A stretch of 64,000 bases of DNA from Eumeta japonica (lineage: Eukaryota > Arthropoda > Insecta > Lepidoptera > Psychidae), in the NCBI GenBank assembly GCA_005406025.1, contig BGZK01000095.1:248001-312000 (forward strand). The letters run 5' to 3'. Both the position numbers and the translations under genes were made by a program. Below, in pieces: positions 22,365 through 34,114 of the stretch (positions within the stretch are counted from its first letter, which is position 1; each line of letters starts with the position of its first letter). Below the pieces are notes generated by a model that was not told where the DNA came from, did not search any database, and saw only the letters and a list, made by a program, of their open reading frames with translations.

Positions 22365-22530
22365 ATACCATAGCGACCCTGGGTACCCGCCGACCTCCGG
22401 GCCGCAGCCATGGTGTCAAATGATGGATTAGTCGATGCGCGCCGACGAGTTAATTCGGTCCAGCGTCTAATTCGGACCTATTTGTCTTCACGACCTGAAT
22501 TCTTACTCACTGACTAAATGTGTCCGCTCG
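22365..22530. promoter_or_regulatory. GC-richer non-repetitive island, possible conserved element
   Basis: A non-coding block with cgccgacctccgggccgc, gatgcgcgccgacg, a GGATTAG core and repeated taattcgg. GGATTA and TAAT are homeodomain-type cores. A regulatory role is inference only. Confidence 0.25.
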
Positions 22531-23077
22531 ACTCGACCATTAATTCCGTTTAACAACGTTGAGAGCTGACTTTATTAACTTAAATTACCATTTATATTTT
22601 AAGTACAATCATAGCATACAATTCTGTTCTTACGTTTTAATGAAAATAATGAAAAGCCTCAAATAAATTGCCTATGGTTAAGGCACTCATCGACAATTTT
22701 GTAAGTGTTTCAAACCTTGTCTAAACTGTCTTTTCATGTTTATTAAAAAAATGTTACTTGAATTCATTTTTTAACTTAATTGAATGATATCACTAAATAC
22801 GCCACACTTTTTCAGACGTTGAAAGCATTCTGCGGTGTCAGGGGAGTGTTTGTTTTTTATTCAAATTGTTCGTGATGAATATGCGTGAAGTAATTAATGA
22901 AGTAATCCAAACAATAGCTCCGTTCGTACAGATATAACGTGATATTTCATTTTGTACTACAAGTATTGCCTCTCGGCGTAAGAGTATGCTTCTAAAATTT
23001 TATCCATAATACGTAGGGCGCATTAAAAATTTCTAGAATGAATGAGAAAAAAATATTATGAATGGCCAAAAAAGAAT

Positions 23078-23341
23078 TTATTGTTTCTCAAAATATTCTC
23101 CGTTAGCATAAATGCACTTTCTTATACGAATTTTGAAAACATTTATGCTACTCTTCTTTGGTGACTTCGGAAACATGTTTTTCATATCCTTCGACAGCCT
23201 CGTCTGGTGATGAAAATCGTTAATCGCGACTCTTAATTTCTGAATCGTAGTTCTTAATTTTTGCGACCAAAAAAAGTCACAATATACCAGTTCGGGACTG
23301 TATTTAGGATTACTCATAATTCTTACGTTTTTCTCCTTCAA
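23078..23341 (-). pseudogene. mariner-type transposase C-terminal remnant
   Basis: The minus-strand frame contains NPKYSPELVYCDFFWSQKL, matching the mariner block around the third catalytic acid (usually PYSPDLAPCD-F). It ends RKCIYANGEYFEKQ, matching the usual C-terminal 'R...CI...G.YFE'. Only the last quarter of a roughly 340-residue transposase is present; the first two catalytic Asp residues and the HTH domains are missing. The frame is still open here, but with no upstream coding sequence it is a fragment. Terminal repeats were not identified. Confidence 0.75.
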
Positions 23342-23522
23342 AAATCTATTTGTCTGTTTGGCTGTGTGGGAATTAGCAACATAAAATCATTTATAAAAAT
23401 GGCTTTAAAATGTTATTAATAAAATAAAGACACAAGCAGGAATATTTTAGTTTTCCTGAATAATACGGGGAAAATTTCATAATACATGGTAGATAATATG
23501 ATTATGAAACCATTATAAAAAA

Positions 23523-23632
23523 AAAGAATTATCAAAATCGGTCCACCCAGTCGAAAGTTCTGATGTAACAAACATAAAACAAATACAGTCGAATTGAGAA
23601 CCTCCTCCTTTTTAATTTTGAAGTCGGTTAAT
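23523..23632 (+). repeat. insect repeat 3' end ('cagtcgaattgagaacctcc')
   Basis: aaaatcggtccacccagtcg, acagtcgaattgagaacctc and ttgaagtcggttaa are in the order I know from the 3' ends of a widespread insect mobile element. Only the tail is recognisable. Confidence 0.6.
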
Positions 23633-23639
23633 AAATAAG

Positions 23640-24180
23640 ATCTTTAAAATTACCCAATATAAAGGTATCTTAAATGCGTTACTATATTATCTGTCTATTG
23701 TAATTATTATATTATCTACTCTACTAACAAAATAAAAATATATTTTATTTTTTGAATTCCTGATGTCATATTAAAGATTTTTTTTTCGAAATATTGTAGA
23801 TACAATATTCACACAACTGTTAGTACTGTTATCATAACTGATCGTATGGACATATTACGTCGATGATTAACATATTACTACTTAGAACATACAGATGATA
23901 AAACTGTGCAATTCTGTAGCATTCCACATCTCTATGTCATTAAAATGTCAGTTGCGGCATTTCGTCAGAAGAGCGGTTAATACATAGGCCTCGAAATTGA
24001 TATCTATTACAGTAATGTAATATGCACGTATATTTTATCTTAATATCAGTTAATATATTTTTAAACGATATTGTAACGTGATACTTCTTTTTTTATATTT
24101 ACTTCTCACTTTAACACTATACATCGGAGACAAGCGAACGTCTTCACGCGAACACACACACACACTGACATTTCTGATTT
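23640..24180. other. AT-rich stretch without a recognised gene
   Basis: No gene or repeat was recognised; a short CA run lies near 24156-24166. Confidence 0.45.
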
Positions 24181-24184
24181 TTAT

Positions 24185-24420
24185 CGCCCGAGTCCACATG
24201 TAGTCAGATTTTCGGCGACGGCGGCCGGCCCACGTGTAAATTAAATACGATATTCATAACGCACGAAACGTCCCCTCGACGCCGGCGATATCCGGAATCA
24301 CCTCCATCTGAATACATTACCGACGGGGTTCATAACCCCGCGTGTGTGCAACAATTACTTGTACGCCGCGGGCACGTCCGATGCAGGCGAGGGCGGCCGG
24401 GCGCGGCGCTAGTTCACCTA
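24185..24420. promoter_or_regulatory. CpG-rich island with small hairpins
   Basis: GC-rich clusters (cggcgacggcggccggccc, gcgagggcggccgggcgcgg) flank a hairpin CGGGGTT-cat-AACCCCG at 24324-24340. A 14-bp palindrome, CGTGTACGTACACG, follows at 24554-24567. No ORF explains the base composition. It is a candidate promoter or conserved regulatory element; this is inference. Confidence 0.3.
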
Positions 24421-24569
24421 CATGTTGAAAAAAAAAACCAAAACAAATAACGAGACTGCTCGAAGCGACACGGACGCCGTTAAATTAGGCCGCGCTGACT
24501 AATTCCTGCTGGAGCTTACTTGACGCCTTTTGTGCACGATCACTATTTGCGTTCGTGTACGTACACGTA

Positions 24570-25670
24570 CGTTGACGCGTCCTTTGGCGTACGATACGAC
24601 TATTAATTTGAGTTTGATGACAAACATATATTTTCAGTTTCATTTATATAAACTTATGTAATTATATAAACAAATCATAGAAGTCAATTTTAACGTACCT
24701 CTACTTATCGTATCGATTGAACATTTTCTATGTACGCATGATCCGGATAGGAATAAAGTAATTTGGTATGATGCCAAAAAGTGGAATTCATAAAATAAGA
24801 TTTTCTATAACGATTTTCGAAATATGTTTTTATAAAAATATAGATATACATTAAGAAATGAATTTTTGATTTGGTCTTTCGTCCCTTTATTTTATATCAT
24901 TATGATTGTCCTTTATTTAAGTACTGTATTTCTTGTAAAAAAATTACACAGTATTTATGGATCGTACTTTTAATAATAAATAACAGGACTGTTTTTTCTG
25001 AATTTCAGAAATATTAAGCACTTGTTCAGGTTCCCGTTTTAATTTCATACACTTTTATGGGAAGGTAATATAGTTTTTAGTTTTACAGGAAATATATAAA
25101 ATATTCCATGACGAATAAAATGGAATATTAGATATATGAAAAGACGTCAACGATTAAACGGTATAATACTAAAATAAATTCTTTTTTATTTAAATATGTG
25201 TATTTTCTTTATTGACCAACCGGACAGAATGAGCGTTGCATAAAATTCTTCAGCAGTTTGTCGTGACTTTCGGGTCTTTTCGACATTGAAACTTGCCAAT
25301 AAATCATTTTGATAATATTTTATACATAACGACGAGTGTCTGATGATGGAATCCGAAGATGAATAGCGGAACTCTAATGGCTATTAATTAGCCTCTCCAA
25401 TTTGCCCTTATTTCATTTGTTCCCGAGTCCAATGTTATTATTACCGATTGCAATTTCACCCTAAAAAGTAAAATTATAGTATATTTCATAAAAGTAAAAA
25501 AGTACTCTATAAAAGTAAAACGAAAAAATGGTTTTAAAACTTTTGAAAATGTACCAAGCTTTAATTAACGAAAAAGTAAAAGATAATTTTTGGATGTACC
25601 TTAAGTCAGTTTACATATGAATGCACCCAAACCTAACCCAAATCGACTTCAGGTCGTAATAAGGACATAA
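24570..25670. other. AT-rich stretch without a recognised gene
   Basis: No gene, repeat boundary or strong motif was recognised. Confidence 0.5.
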
Positions 25671-25675
25671 TAATA

Positions 25676-25860
25676 TAAACTCACGCATATTATTTCCCAG
25701 AAGGGTAGGCAGAGACTACAGATTTCCACATGGTACGATCATAAGGACATATTTATAACCATTTCGTCTTCGCGCATCCGTTAGTGCCATATATTGCACA
25801 TGACTAACCGAGTCGTTCGTTTATGCTTTAACTTGTTCACTCCGAAACGAAATCTAACTA
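25676..25860 (+). repeat. lepidopteran 'gtaggcagagacta' repeat
   Basis: aaactcacgcat, ttcccagaagggtaggcag, agagactacagatttccac and gtacgatc appear in the order I recognise from a very common lepidopteran dispersed repeat. It supports the assignment of the host. Confidence 0.65.
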
Positions 25861-26645
25861 CATCAGCTATATCGCTTTGGCTAGAGTCCAAAATTAAGAT
25901 ATCATTTTCAATATTGTCTCGCACGGTATAATAATAAGTGGTTATAACTTTTTTAATTATTGGCGTTGCTAAATTGTAACAAAACTAATTGTTCCTCCTT
26001 TACTTGCCATTCATTGCCATAGCGTTTGCTCACGATCCCTGGTCTGGACTTTTATAAATTACGTGATAGGCCATCCTATCCGACAGCAAATTTTAAGTGT
26101 TTGTTAAGAATATAAGTCCTCTAGAAATACAATGAGCAATTTGTAAATATGAGGAGAAATTACTATTAAGTGTCATCAAAAACCGAGGTTCAAAAATGTC
26201 CAACTCATCATGCCGAGATGCCAGGGTATCATATGCATAAACATCGCAAGAATACTTGAAGTCTAGTTGTAAAAAGTGGTGTTGTTGCTCTGCATGTGTG
26301 ACATGAATGTCCTGTGATGCCGAAATCTGTGCATAGCGTTGAGTTTGATAGAGAGAAGAAGTGAAGGCGAGTCAACTACGGAATATGTCAATTTGTGGAC
26401 ATACAAGAGATCTTACTGATTACGACGTGTCTCAAGAATTTATATTTTTACACTATTTTGCTTGTAGTGCGTGAGAGATCTATGAAGATAACGTTATAGA
26501 AGAGAAACTTGATAAATATATTTTGAGGTTTCGATGCCTTGTAATGTTAACAGAGTAAAATGCGCCTAAATAACACAATCTTGTTTGTTTGGGTATACGT
26601 CTTTATGCTTATTATTTTTATCTATCAGTTCTTCAAATACATATG
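25861..26645. other. stretch without a recognised gene
   Basis: No recognised content; frames are short. Confidence 0.45.
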
Positions 26646-26649
26646 TAAA

Positions 26650-26710
26650 ACTATAATGAAATCTAAACTATAATGAAATCTAAACTATAATGAAATCTAA
26701 ACTATAATTA
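26650..26710 (+). repeat. 17-bp tandem repeat, 3.6 copies
   Basis: The unit actataatgaaatctaa is repeated without change three times, plus a partial fourth copy. Confidence 0.95.
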
Positions 26711-26714
26711 TTTG

Positions 26715-29355
26715 AAAAAATACCAACTTTTATGTTAGAGGAACCTAATATGTGCTTCTAGTAAATAATTTTGGAATAAAAAACCACACATCATCTCGAT
26801 TTTAATATTTTTAAAGCTAATAATTCTGATAACCTACTGAATCGCGTTAGTGATGGTTAGTTTAGATGTCGGGTACAATTCTAATCCATTAAATAGATGT
26901 AAAACCACTATAAAATTTCAAAAGTGGCTTTTAAAAAGTTCTCAAACAGCACTGCGATATTTAAATGGAACGTATAACGACGAATGTTCCAATGTAAAAA
27001 AGCTGTAGTCAGGGCGTCCTCTGCAAATTGAATCTTTAGCGGCGACCGGCAGGAACCTGCGGAGCTTGCATATTCTCATTTTAGTTTTCTGCCACGTTTT
27101 CCCCTTATTTTTCCAAAAGTGAATACGAAATGAAACATACGTTCGTATTGGAATTCTAATGTAAAGGTGGCGTTTAAATTAGATTCATTGCCATTGATGT
27201 CTTTTGTCTCAAAAATGTTTTAAACATTTGTTAATGTATTATTTAGAGGTCAAGAGCTGCATCGTATAACGCCGGTCTCTGCGCAAGTAATCATCGGTGT
27301 CCTATTTTTATTGGAGTGTAAGGCGAATTTTAAGAACTTTATAATAACAAATAGTCGTTTTTACTTGTTGAAACTCAAGGCCCTTTATTGTAATCGGAAT
27401 AAACACAAGTTAATTAACTATCGTATCCCGTACTTACGTCTTAGACAAATTCAGTTTCAAACAATGTGTACCGGACCGGGCAAACACGAGCGGTTTGCAT
27501 TGTTCGCATTGTCTCAACGCTAATGGCTATTGGTTGGTTCGGTCAGTATTTTTCTGCGGAAGCAGGGCCTCCTCAAATCTTGCACGTCGAAATAAGGCCT
27601 CTGACTACTGGGTGACCTCAGAAACTTCTTCCGAGATGCTATAACACTTGTACTGTAGCTGAGAATGCTAGTGCAGACGCAATGCAAGTACAGGCCCGAT
27701 ACGAGTACAGTGTACATGCATCATCAAATTTGTCCTTTAACGAGCGACCGATTATGAGCTTTTACGTTTAGACTAAAAAAAAATAATACGGCCCGGGTCT
27801 TTTTTTTCGATGCGAATAAGAGACAGTAGCTAGAAAATTGTTTCATTTTACTATAGATATATTTAAGGTTACAGTATTTTTCATAGCTTTACCCGTATTT
27901 CATATTACCTTGCCAAAAAGTGCCATCCGCTTTTTCTTTACAAGTCTACGTGGCAGTAAATTGTGGTGAAAGGAAATAAGAGGCAAAGTTCAAGTAGAGA
28001 GTACAAAATATTGCAGTAATTCCTCAATCAATTATGCTGGAAATGGATAATATTGACGCCGATGGTTATCATTTCAAAGTTCATAAAATTCAAACGTTAG
28101 TATCAAAAATTATTACACAATTAACCTAGAAATCTTTTATTTTTTTCTCATTCAAAATTTAATTTTGCGAAGTTCTGTCTGCATGAAGTCCTCGATATAC
28201 ATGTACAAGAATGGTGGAAGTTCAATAGTGGATTTTAAATAACGACGCGTCTAACGCAAGTTGTATCAAAACTTGTTTCTGAATAATAAAAAAAAATGTT
28301 TTTCCTGATTTTTCAAATGTTTTCTATTTTATTAGCGACAAGTTCAAAACGTACAAAAATTTGCTTTAGAATTTTTTTTATTTAATATTTAACATTTAAT
28401 CGACATTTAATAGCACTACACAGTTTTATGATAAAAACGTAAATGGCTTTATTGCAATAGGGTAGAAATATGCAGAAAATATGGGTAGGTGGTCACTTGA
28501 TTAAATAAATATTTATGTATTTAGAAATAAAGTCTGCAATGAATTTTTTCTTCAAACAGTAATTTCGTGTTTAAACAATAGATTATTAGATACACAATTA
28601 ATATACGATTATTATAAGTTATTTAATCGAAATTTAATTTAATTTTAATGTGTACATATAAAAGTACTCGCCAAGTTGAGAACTTAACATTATGATAACC
28701 TTTACAATTGGGTTAAAGTTTACTAGACGCCCGTCTCGAGTAGATACCGTTCTGGCATTTGGAACTGGGTTACTCTTCCATTATAAATGTCAGAAATTTC
28801 AGCGCTTTGTTCCTAATCCTTTCTCATTGTTTTAATTGTTTCTGCACTTCCAGCCCTAGATGCAAATATTAATATGGGACGACTACAATATTAGCTCTCA
28901 AAACACAATTTCTGGAACGAAACACTGGCAAATTTGTTTACGTAATTCTATCTGCTAAACAACTAAATAGTACTCTAGTCGGCATTATTGTTTTAACAAA
29001 CAAATAAATCGTCAAAACTCGTTTCCCAGTTCTAATGGTGAATATTTTTCATAGGCATTTTAACAGGTTATCAAAGTAAAGACTTTATTCCATTAGTAAG
29101 ATCAATTGTAGTAAATCTTTTGTTTAGGAAACTAAACTACATTAGAAAAAAGAGCCATGTCTATAATCCAGTCAGTGAGAAAAAATAAATTATGTAAATA
29201 AAGGACCACTTACCTTAAAACTCGCTATAATATGTCAAGTATTTTGACATTTTGCGGCGTGCCGTCGCCTCGACATCGTGACTTTGTTCGTAAGGAATTT
29301 CGTGGTAGTAGGAACTATCTCTGCTGGGGTTGCCAACTTCAAAAATATATATCTA
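26715..29355. other. mostly AT-rich stretch without a recognised gene
   Basis: Two short frames on opposite strands near 27311-27717 lie in a less AT-rich block but show no domain. Elsewhere nothing was recognised. Confidence 0.4.
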
Positions 29356-29359
29356 AGAG

Positions 29360-29908
29360 TTAGTCCATTAAAATGTTACATTTTTAGGTTTGTTTTGCTT
29401 AGAGGACGTAATTTTATTTTTGATGTGTGTTGTCAGTTGTGGTTACTTAATCTTGTCCACGGCCGCCATCTTGAAAATAGGTTGAAATGGTATTTACGAT
29501 ATATCTCTTAAACTATTTATTTGATAAAAAATTTGTTAACATTTTTGTTACAAATTATTCTTTCACAACTTTGTCCAGTAACTTTTGTCGTATAACTATA
29601 AATAAAAATATGTTTCAGAAATTGAATTTATATTTTTCGATTTAACTTTTTTATCATTTTACGAAAAATGATATCTGACCATTTTTGTAGATCGTTTTGA
29701 GGAACTTTCATTCGCATCATTTTTCATTAAGTCAATAGTTAAGGTTTTACACGTCTGAAGTGAGTACTATTTTCAGTACTCTTAACTATACCTATATTAT
29801 ACGTGTACCTATAATATGTCATCAGTTATTGATTGTTTTTTACTTTATTATTATAATTTTTAATTCTAAATTTTGCAATATTATTAATAATTAAATATTG
29901 ACTCTTTT
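29360..29908 (+). repeat. left long terminal inverted repeat
   Basis: Reverse complement of 30750-31369 with several deletions relative to the right arm, mainly around 29390-29470. Confidence 0.85.
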
Positions 29909-30105
29909 CACTCCATAACAGGATTTAACAATTATTGATTTTAAAATAATTTTAAATCTGATGGCCGTTACCGAGAATACTGTTCAGGTAGAAAATACCC
30001 AAGTGACCATGAGGGAATAAAAGAACAGCTGCCTGCTATTGTTATTATTATTTCAAACCTCTGTTATTGTAAGAATAGCTCATAACATTGTGTTGAAGTT
30101 GTCGC

Positions 30106-30670
30106 CTAAGCGTGAACGTTTTTTATCTCTTTATACGGTGGTAATAAAGATGATAATTCTCTGACAGCCTAAGATACAAACACCTGCCAAGGCAGTGACA
30201 AAAGTACATTTAATTTATCTTCACTTCCTCCAACACAAGACACAGCTCGCTTTCATACTTTCCGAGTCTACCATCAGGTCCAGTCGTGGCTTGTAATTAT
30301 AATGATCCCGAAGACTGGGGCTGGAAAAATGTGGAAAATTATTGATGCCATGCAGAACTCTAAACCTCCAGCACCCCTGAGCTTCTAAAATTGATCTTTT
30401 GCAAATGCAAAGGAAACTGTGGAGCGATGTGGATGCCGAAAAGCAGGAATGAAATGTTCTGCAGTATGCTTCCATTGTTCTGAGAGACTTGCAGCAACGT
30501 AATGGAACTCAGAATTAATAAATGAAAATGACTTTGATGATGAACCGCCAACATTAACACCCCTTCCTTCTCCAGTTCCACTGGTATTTAATTCAGAAAC
30601 CCGATCAGATGCTGAGCTGCAGCCTGGTCCATCGAAACGACTGACTGAGGACGGAGTAGTTCTAATTTAG
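30106..30670 (+). pseudogene. decayed transposon-associated ORF with Cys-rich CRC-like domain
   Basis: Pieces in shifting frames follow one protein: LYGGNKDD near 30131; SLPPTQDTARFHTFRVYHQVQSW near 30220-30290; NYNDPEDWGWKN near 30294-30330; PELLKLIFCKCKGNC near 30375-30420; CGCRKAGMKCSAVCFHC at 30428-30478; and an acidic, Pro-rich tail (FDDEPPTLTPLPSP) ending at TAG 30670. I recognise this arrangement from uncharacterised, multi-copy insect proteins whose C terminus has spaced Cys pairs similar to tesmin/CRC zinc-binding domains. Several frameshifts and stops are present. Its place between long inverted repeats links that protein family to this transposon type, though whether it acts in transposition is unknown. 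Confidence 0.65.
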
Positions 30671-30749
30671 AAAATCACCGATTATGCCTATTGGGGATAC
30701 CACGTAAAAAAAAACCGCGCCTCTAGACTCTACCTCGTGGGTGGTGGGG

Positions 30750-31369
30750 AAAAGAGTCAATATTTAATTATTAATAATATTGCAAAATTTAGAATTAAAA
30801 AAATTATAATAATAAAGTAAAAAAAAACAATCAATAACTGATGACATATTATAGGTACACACGTATAATATAGGTATAGTTAAGAGTACTGAAAAATAGT
30901 ACTCACTTCGGAGCGCTGTAAAACCTTAACTATTGACTTAATGAAAAAATGATGCGAATGAAAGTTGTTCCTCAAAAAACGATCTACAAAAATGGTCAGA
31001 TATCATTTTTTCGTAAAATGATAAAAAAAAAGTTAAATCGAAAAATATAATTTTTTCTCGAATTTCTGAAGATTTTCGCTTATAACTTTTTTATTTATAG
31101 TTATACGACAAAAAGTTACTGGACCAAAGTTGTAGAGAATTTAATTTGTAACAAAAAATGTTAACAAATTTTTTTTATCAAATAAATAGTTTAAGAGATA
31201 TATCGTAAATACCATTTCAACCCCTATTTTCAAGATGGCGGCCGTGGGACAAGGGTGGCGACCCCACAAACTTGTTTTTAGCTTTACACTGACCCCCCCC
31301 ACACATCAAAAAAATAAAATTACGTCCTCTAAAAAACGCAACCCCAAATGTAACTTTTCAATGGACTAA
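30750..31369 (-). repeat. right long terminal inverted repeat
   Basis: Pairs with 29360-29908. It includes a run of seven or more C near 31290-31298 and an AAGATGGCGGCC core matching a YY1/PHO-type site, which is mirrored in the left arm. Confidence 0.85.
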
Positions 31370-31649
31370 GTGTAAATAACAGATTTATGAAACTACGTAT
31401 TATTAATTATATTTGTAGCACAGTATTTTACAATGTTTCGTACATATACACTTTTGTATTTTGAAAAGAATTGTTCTAGGCTAGATTCCATATCAAAAAA
31501 GTTTATAATTATAAACAAGAGCTATTTATTATCAATTTCAATTAGCGCTAATCGTCTCTTAACTCTGTTTCGCATTCTTTGTCGAAAAACTCTCCGTAAA
31601 TAATGAAGAAATCAGAACAGAGAATACATATAGCTGATGATTTTTTTGA

Positions 31650-33159
31650 CTTCCCGCTATACTGATGTCTCTATATCTGTATGTGTGTGTATGTGTATAC
31701 AAGTCTCTTGTAACTTTTGAACGGATTAACCTATCGAGTCACAGTTTACGACATTCGAAAGTGGTCCACTCAATTTAGGATTTCATGAAAGGTTGAACTG
31801 ATTCCGCCTAGTAAATTTTATGGAATCTTGAAAATAAGGTTTTCAGAAAAAGTTGTTTTTTAAATGACTTTTAGACTACTGTACCGATCGATACCAAATT
31901 CTAATCCTAAGCTTCCTTTTCCTAAGCAGGTGTATGGACTGCACTAACTGCATAAAATTGTTGATTTGTTCTAGAGATATCGTCGAAGAAAATGTTTTTA
32001 AAAAATGTTTTTCCAATATTTTGTAAATTGATATATTGATCAATCCCCAAAGTCTGTCCAATTGTCTCCTTTAAAACAAAGTTGATCGTTGCTAAATGCA
32101 TCAAAATCGTTTCTGTGTTTTTTGAGAAAGTTTTTAAACAGTTTTAGAGAATATTAAAAAATATAATAATAAATTCAACAATCTAGGCATTTATTTTCCT
32201 TAGAAATGATTACTAGTTCAAAAATCGGTGTGTTCGTTTGAGAGATATTGTTAACGAAAACTCGAAAATGTTTTTATCGAAATAACATGTTTCATATCTG
32301 AAACTCGATAATCTTTCTCTTTAGAAAAACGGTATTGAATGCCGTAAAGCAGAATCAAGAAAGATCAAAATCAAATAACGTGTTTGAAAAAATAATGTGA
32401 AGTTGCAATATTAAAAATAGCGTTTCATATCATCTCCTATAAAATTTAAAATGTTCATAAATTAGGCAGATACCGTTCCGATGTGAAAATAGGGTTTCCA
32501 TAAGATCTTTGACGTTTTAAGATCCTACGAATTAATTATGTTTAACATTGTCCGAGTGATATCTCTATGCATGCGAGTGTAATTTTTTTAATTTTTCTTA
32601 AACTTAACCGACGTCGACGCCACAAACTGCATTAAAATCGGTTGATTAGTTCGAGAGATATCGTTAACGAAAATATTTTTTCTAAATAGCTTGAAGTTGG
32701 GTTACAAGTTAATAGAAAAATGGGTATTTGGGTTGATGTTTGATATTTATTGGTCAACTCAAAACTGCGTTCAATGTCGCAGAACAGATCAAAATCATTC
32801 ACTACTTTCGATAGATATCTTAGTAAAAAAATACAAATAGCGTTTTATGTAGATAAATCTAAATGTTTGAACTCAAAGAGCTGAAAACATGTTACAATTA
32901 TATTTTTGACCTCAGAGACTGAAATGGCACAAAATTCGATTTTTATGAGTTCAAACTCAATTTATTACGCGTTATATTTTTGAAGGTATTGAGCTCAAAA
33001 GTAGCAAAAAGTTTTAGGATTAGCTTAACAGGTCAACCGTTTTTCGAACCTTTGAGCTCAAAAATCTTAAGATAAAACATAAGTTTCCGAGTTTTGAAAT
33101 ATGTGTATTTTTTATATAGAAAAGCTCAAAAACACATACATAAATATCATAGCGGGAAG
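31650..33159. repeat. AT-rich repeat block bounded by inverted 11-mers
   Basis: CTTCCCGCTAT at 31650-31660 and ATAGCGGGAAG at 33149-33159 are perfect complements, and the next bases (gtatgtgtgtg / cacatacataaat) extend the symmetry loosely. Inside, a module of the type 'gcattaaaatcggttgatt..ttcgagagatatcgttaacgaaaa' recurs in at least four diverged copies (near 31950, 32095, 32220 and 32630). Such modules are common in insect repeats. There is no ORF. It could be one non-autonomous element or a degenerate satellite. Confidence 0.5.
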
Positions 33160-33480
33160 GTTTAGGTGTGACCTGCAGGACCAGCCGTTTCACATATTTT
33201 TTAATTGTTAAGAACTTCAGTTTGTGTAAAAAAAGTATTGTAGCGTAATCTACTACTTATGTCTATAAGTACACTTATATCATATAGAGCACAATATTTA
33301 CTATATTTTATAGTACGGTGAGCAACCCATGTTCTTAGCACATGTGCGCAACAATTGACTCTGTCGGAATTTTACTAATGAACATTTCGTGTTAGAACGC
33401 GTTTATAGTTGGTCACGCTCGATTAGTACTAATTATTTTTAAACCTAATTGTTACTTCATTGTTCTGTCAGTGTAATTTT
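33160..33480. other. stretch without a recognised gene
   Basis: Nothing recognised between the repeat block and the Penelope-like copy. Confidence 0.4.
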
Positions 33481-33481
33481 T

Positions 33482-34110
33482 GACGCTTGCCTGCGACATG
33501 CAGTTACATGCAGCATGTGACTCACTGCTGACCCTCGAATCTGTTCTTCTACTAAGAATCCTTATCCAACGAATTGAATATTGATTGTGTAGGATTAACA
33601 GATATCGAACACCTCAGTAAGTGTTAATATTTTATTAATCTTAGCCCGTTAAATAGTTATATTGTTATTTCTACGTAAATTTAATGCTAAATTTAAAAAC
33701 ATGCAGTCACATCCACTAGGATATGGGGAGTATTAAAACTACCAACAGATGCGCTCCCAGCCAACTCGTCTGATGCACTTCATGCAGTGAATGATACGTC
33801 AAAGGTGACAAAAGCCCTCTCCACCAGCAGTCACAGACAATCACCGATAGATATGCTTGTCGGTTGTCACAGAATACCCATCACCACATTATTGCCCAAA
33901 TTACCACAGGCAAGTGTCCAATAATGCCGATTTGTGAATATTTATTTGAACATTAAGCACATTGCTCTATTTTTATGTTTTAAAATTTCATACGATTCTA
34001 GAACATAATTTCAAGCTTTTTTCTCACACACATGCAAAATATAAATTTTGTGTTTATTACTAAGTTTGTGACCGGTCTCTATCAAATGTAATAGTATAGT
34101 GCAGAATTTA
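33482..34110 (-). mobile_element. Penelope-like element copy A, 5'-truncated
   Basis: Read on the minus strand, the right part (34110 to about 33925) is the end of the GIY-YIG endonuclease ORF, recognisable by ETGHKLSNKHKI and VLESYEILKHKNR with stops. The remaining 437 bases are the family's 3' region, bracketed by CAGGCAAGTGTC (33907-33918) and GACGCTTGCCTG (33482-33493), which are inverted repeats. The hammerhead-like core seen in two other copies has decayed here, and the shared 36-base tail is absent. Similarity to copies B-D is colinear. Confidence 0.7.
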
Positions 34111-34114
34111 TTTT

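Larger units (their letters stand above)
29360..31369 (+). mobile_element. DNA transposon-like element with very long terminal inverted repeats
   Basis: The left arm 29360-29908 and right arm 30750-31369 are reverse complements over about 550-620 bases. The termini TTAGTCCATT and AATGGACTAA pair exactly; shared internal blocks include aaatggtcagatatcat, aagatggcggccgt and aatgttaacaaat. The right arm holds extra bases absent from the left. TA (or TTA/TAA) lies at both edges, so the target duplication could be TA; this is ambiguous because it overlaps the palindrome. The 840-base centre carries a decayed ORF on the plus strand. The arms are well preserved compared with the ORF. Confidence 0.85.

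Noticed and set aside
26640..26712. CRISPR-like array
   Set aside because: The 17-base units are directly adjacent without spacers; it is an ordinary tandem repeat in a eukaryotic sequence.
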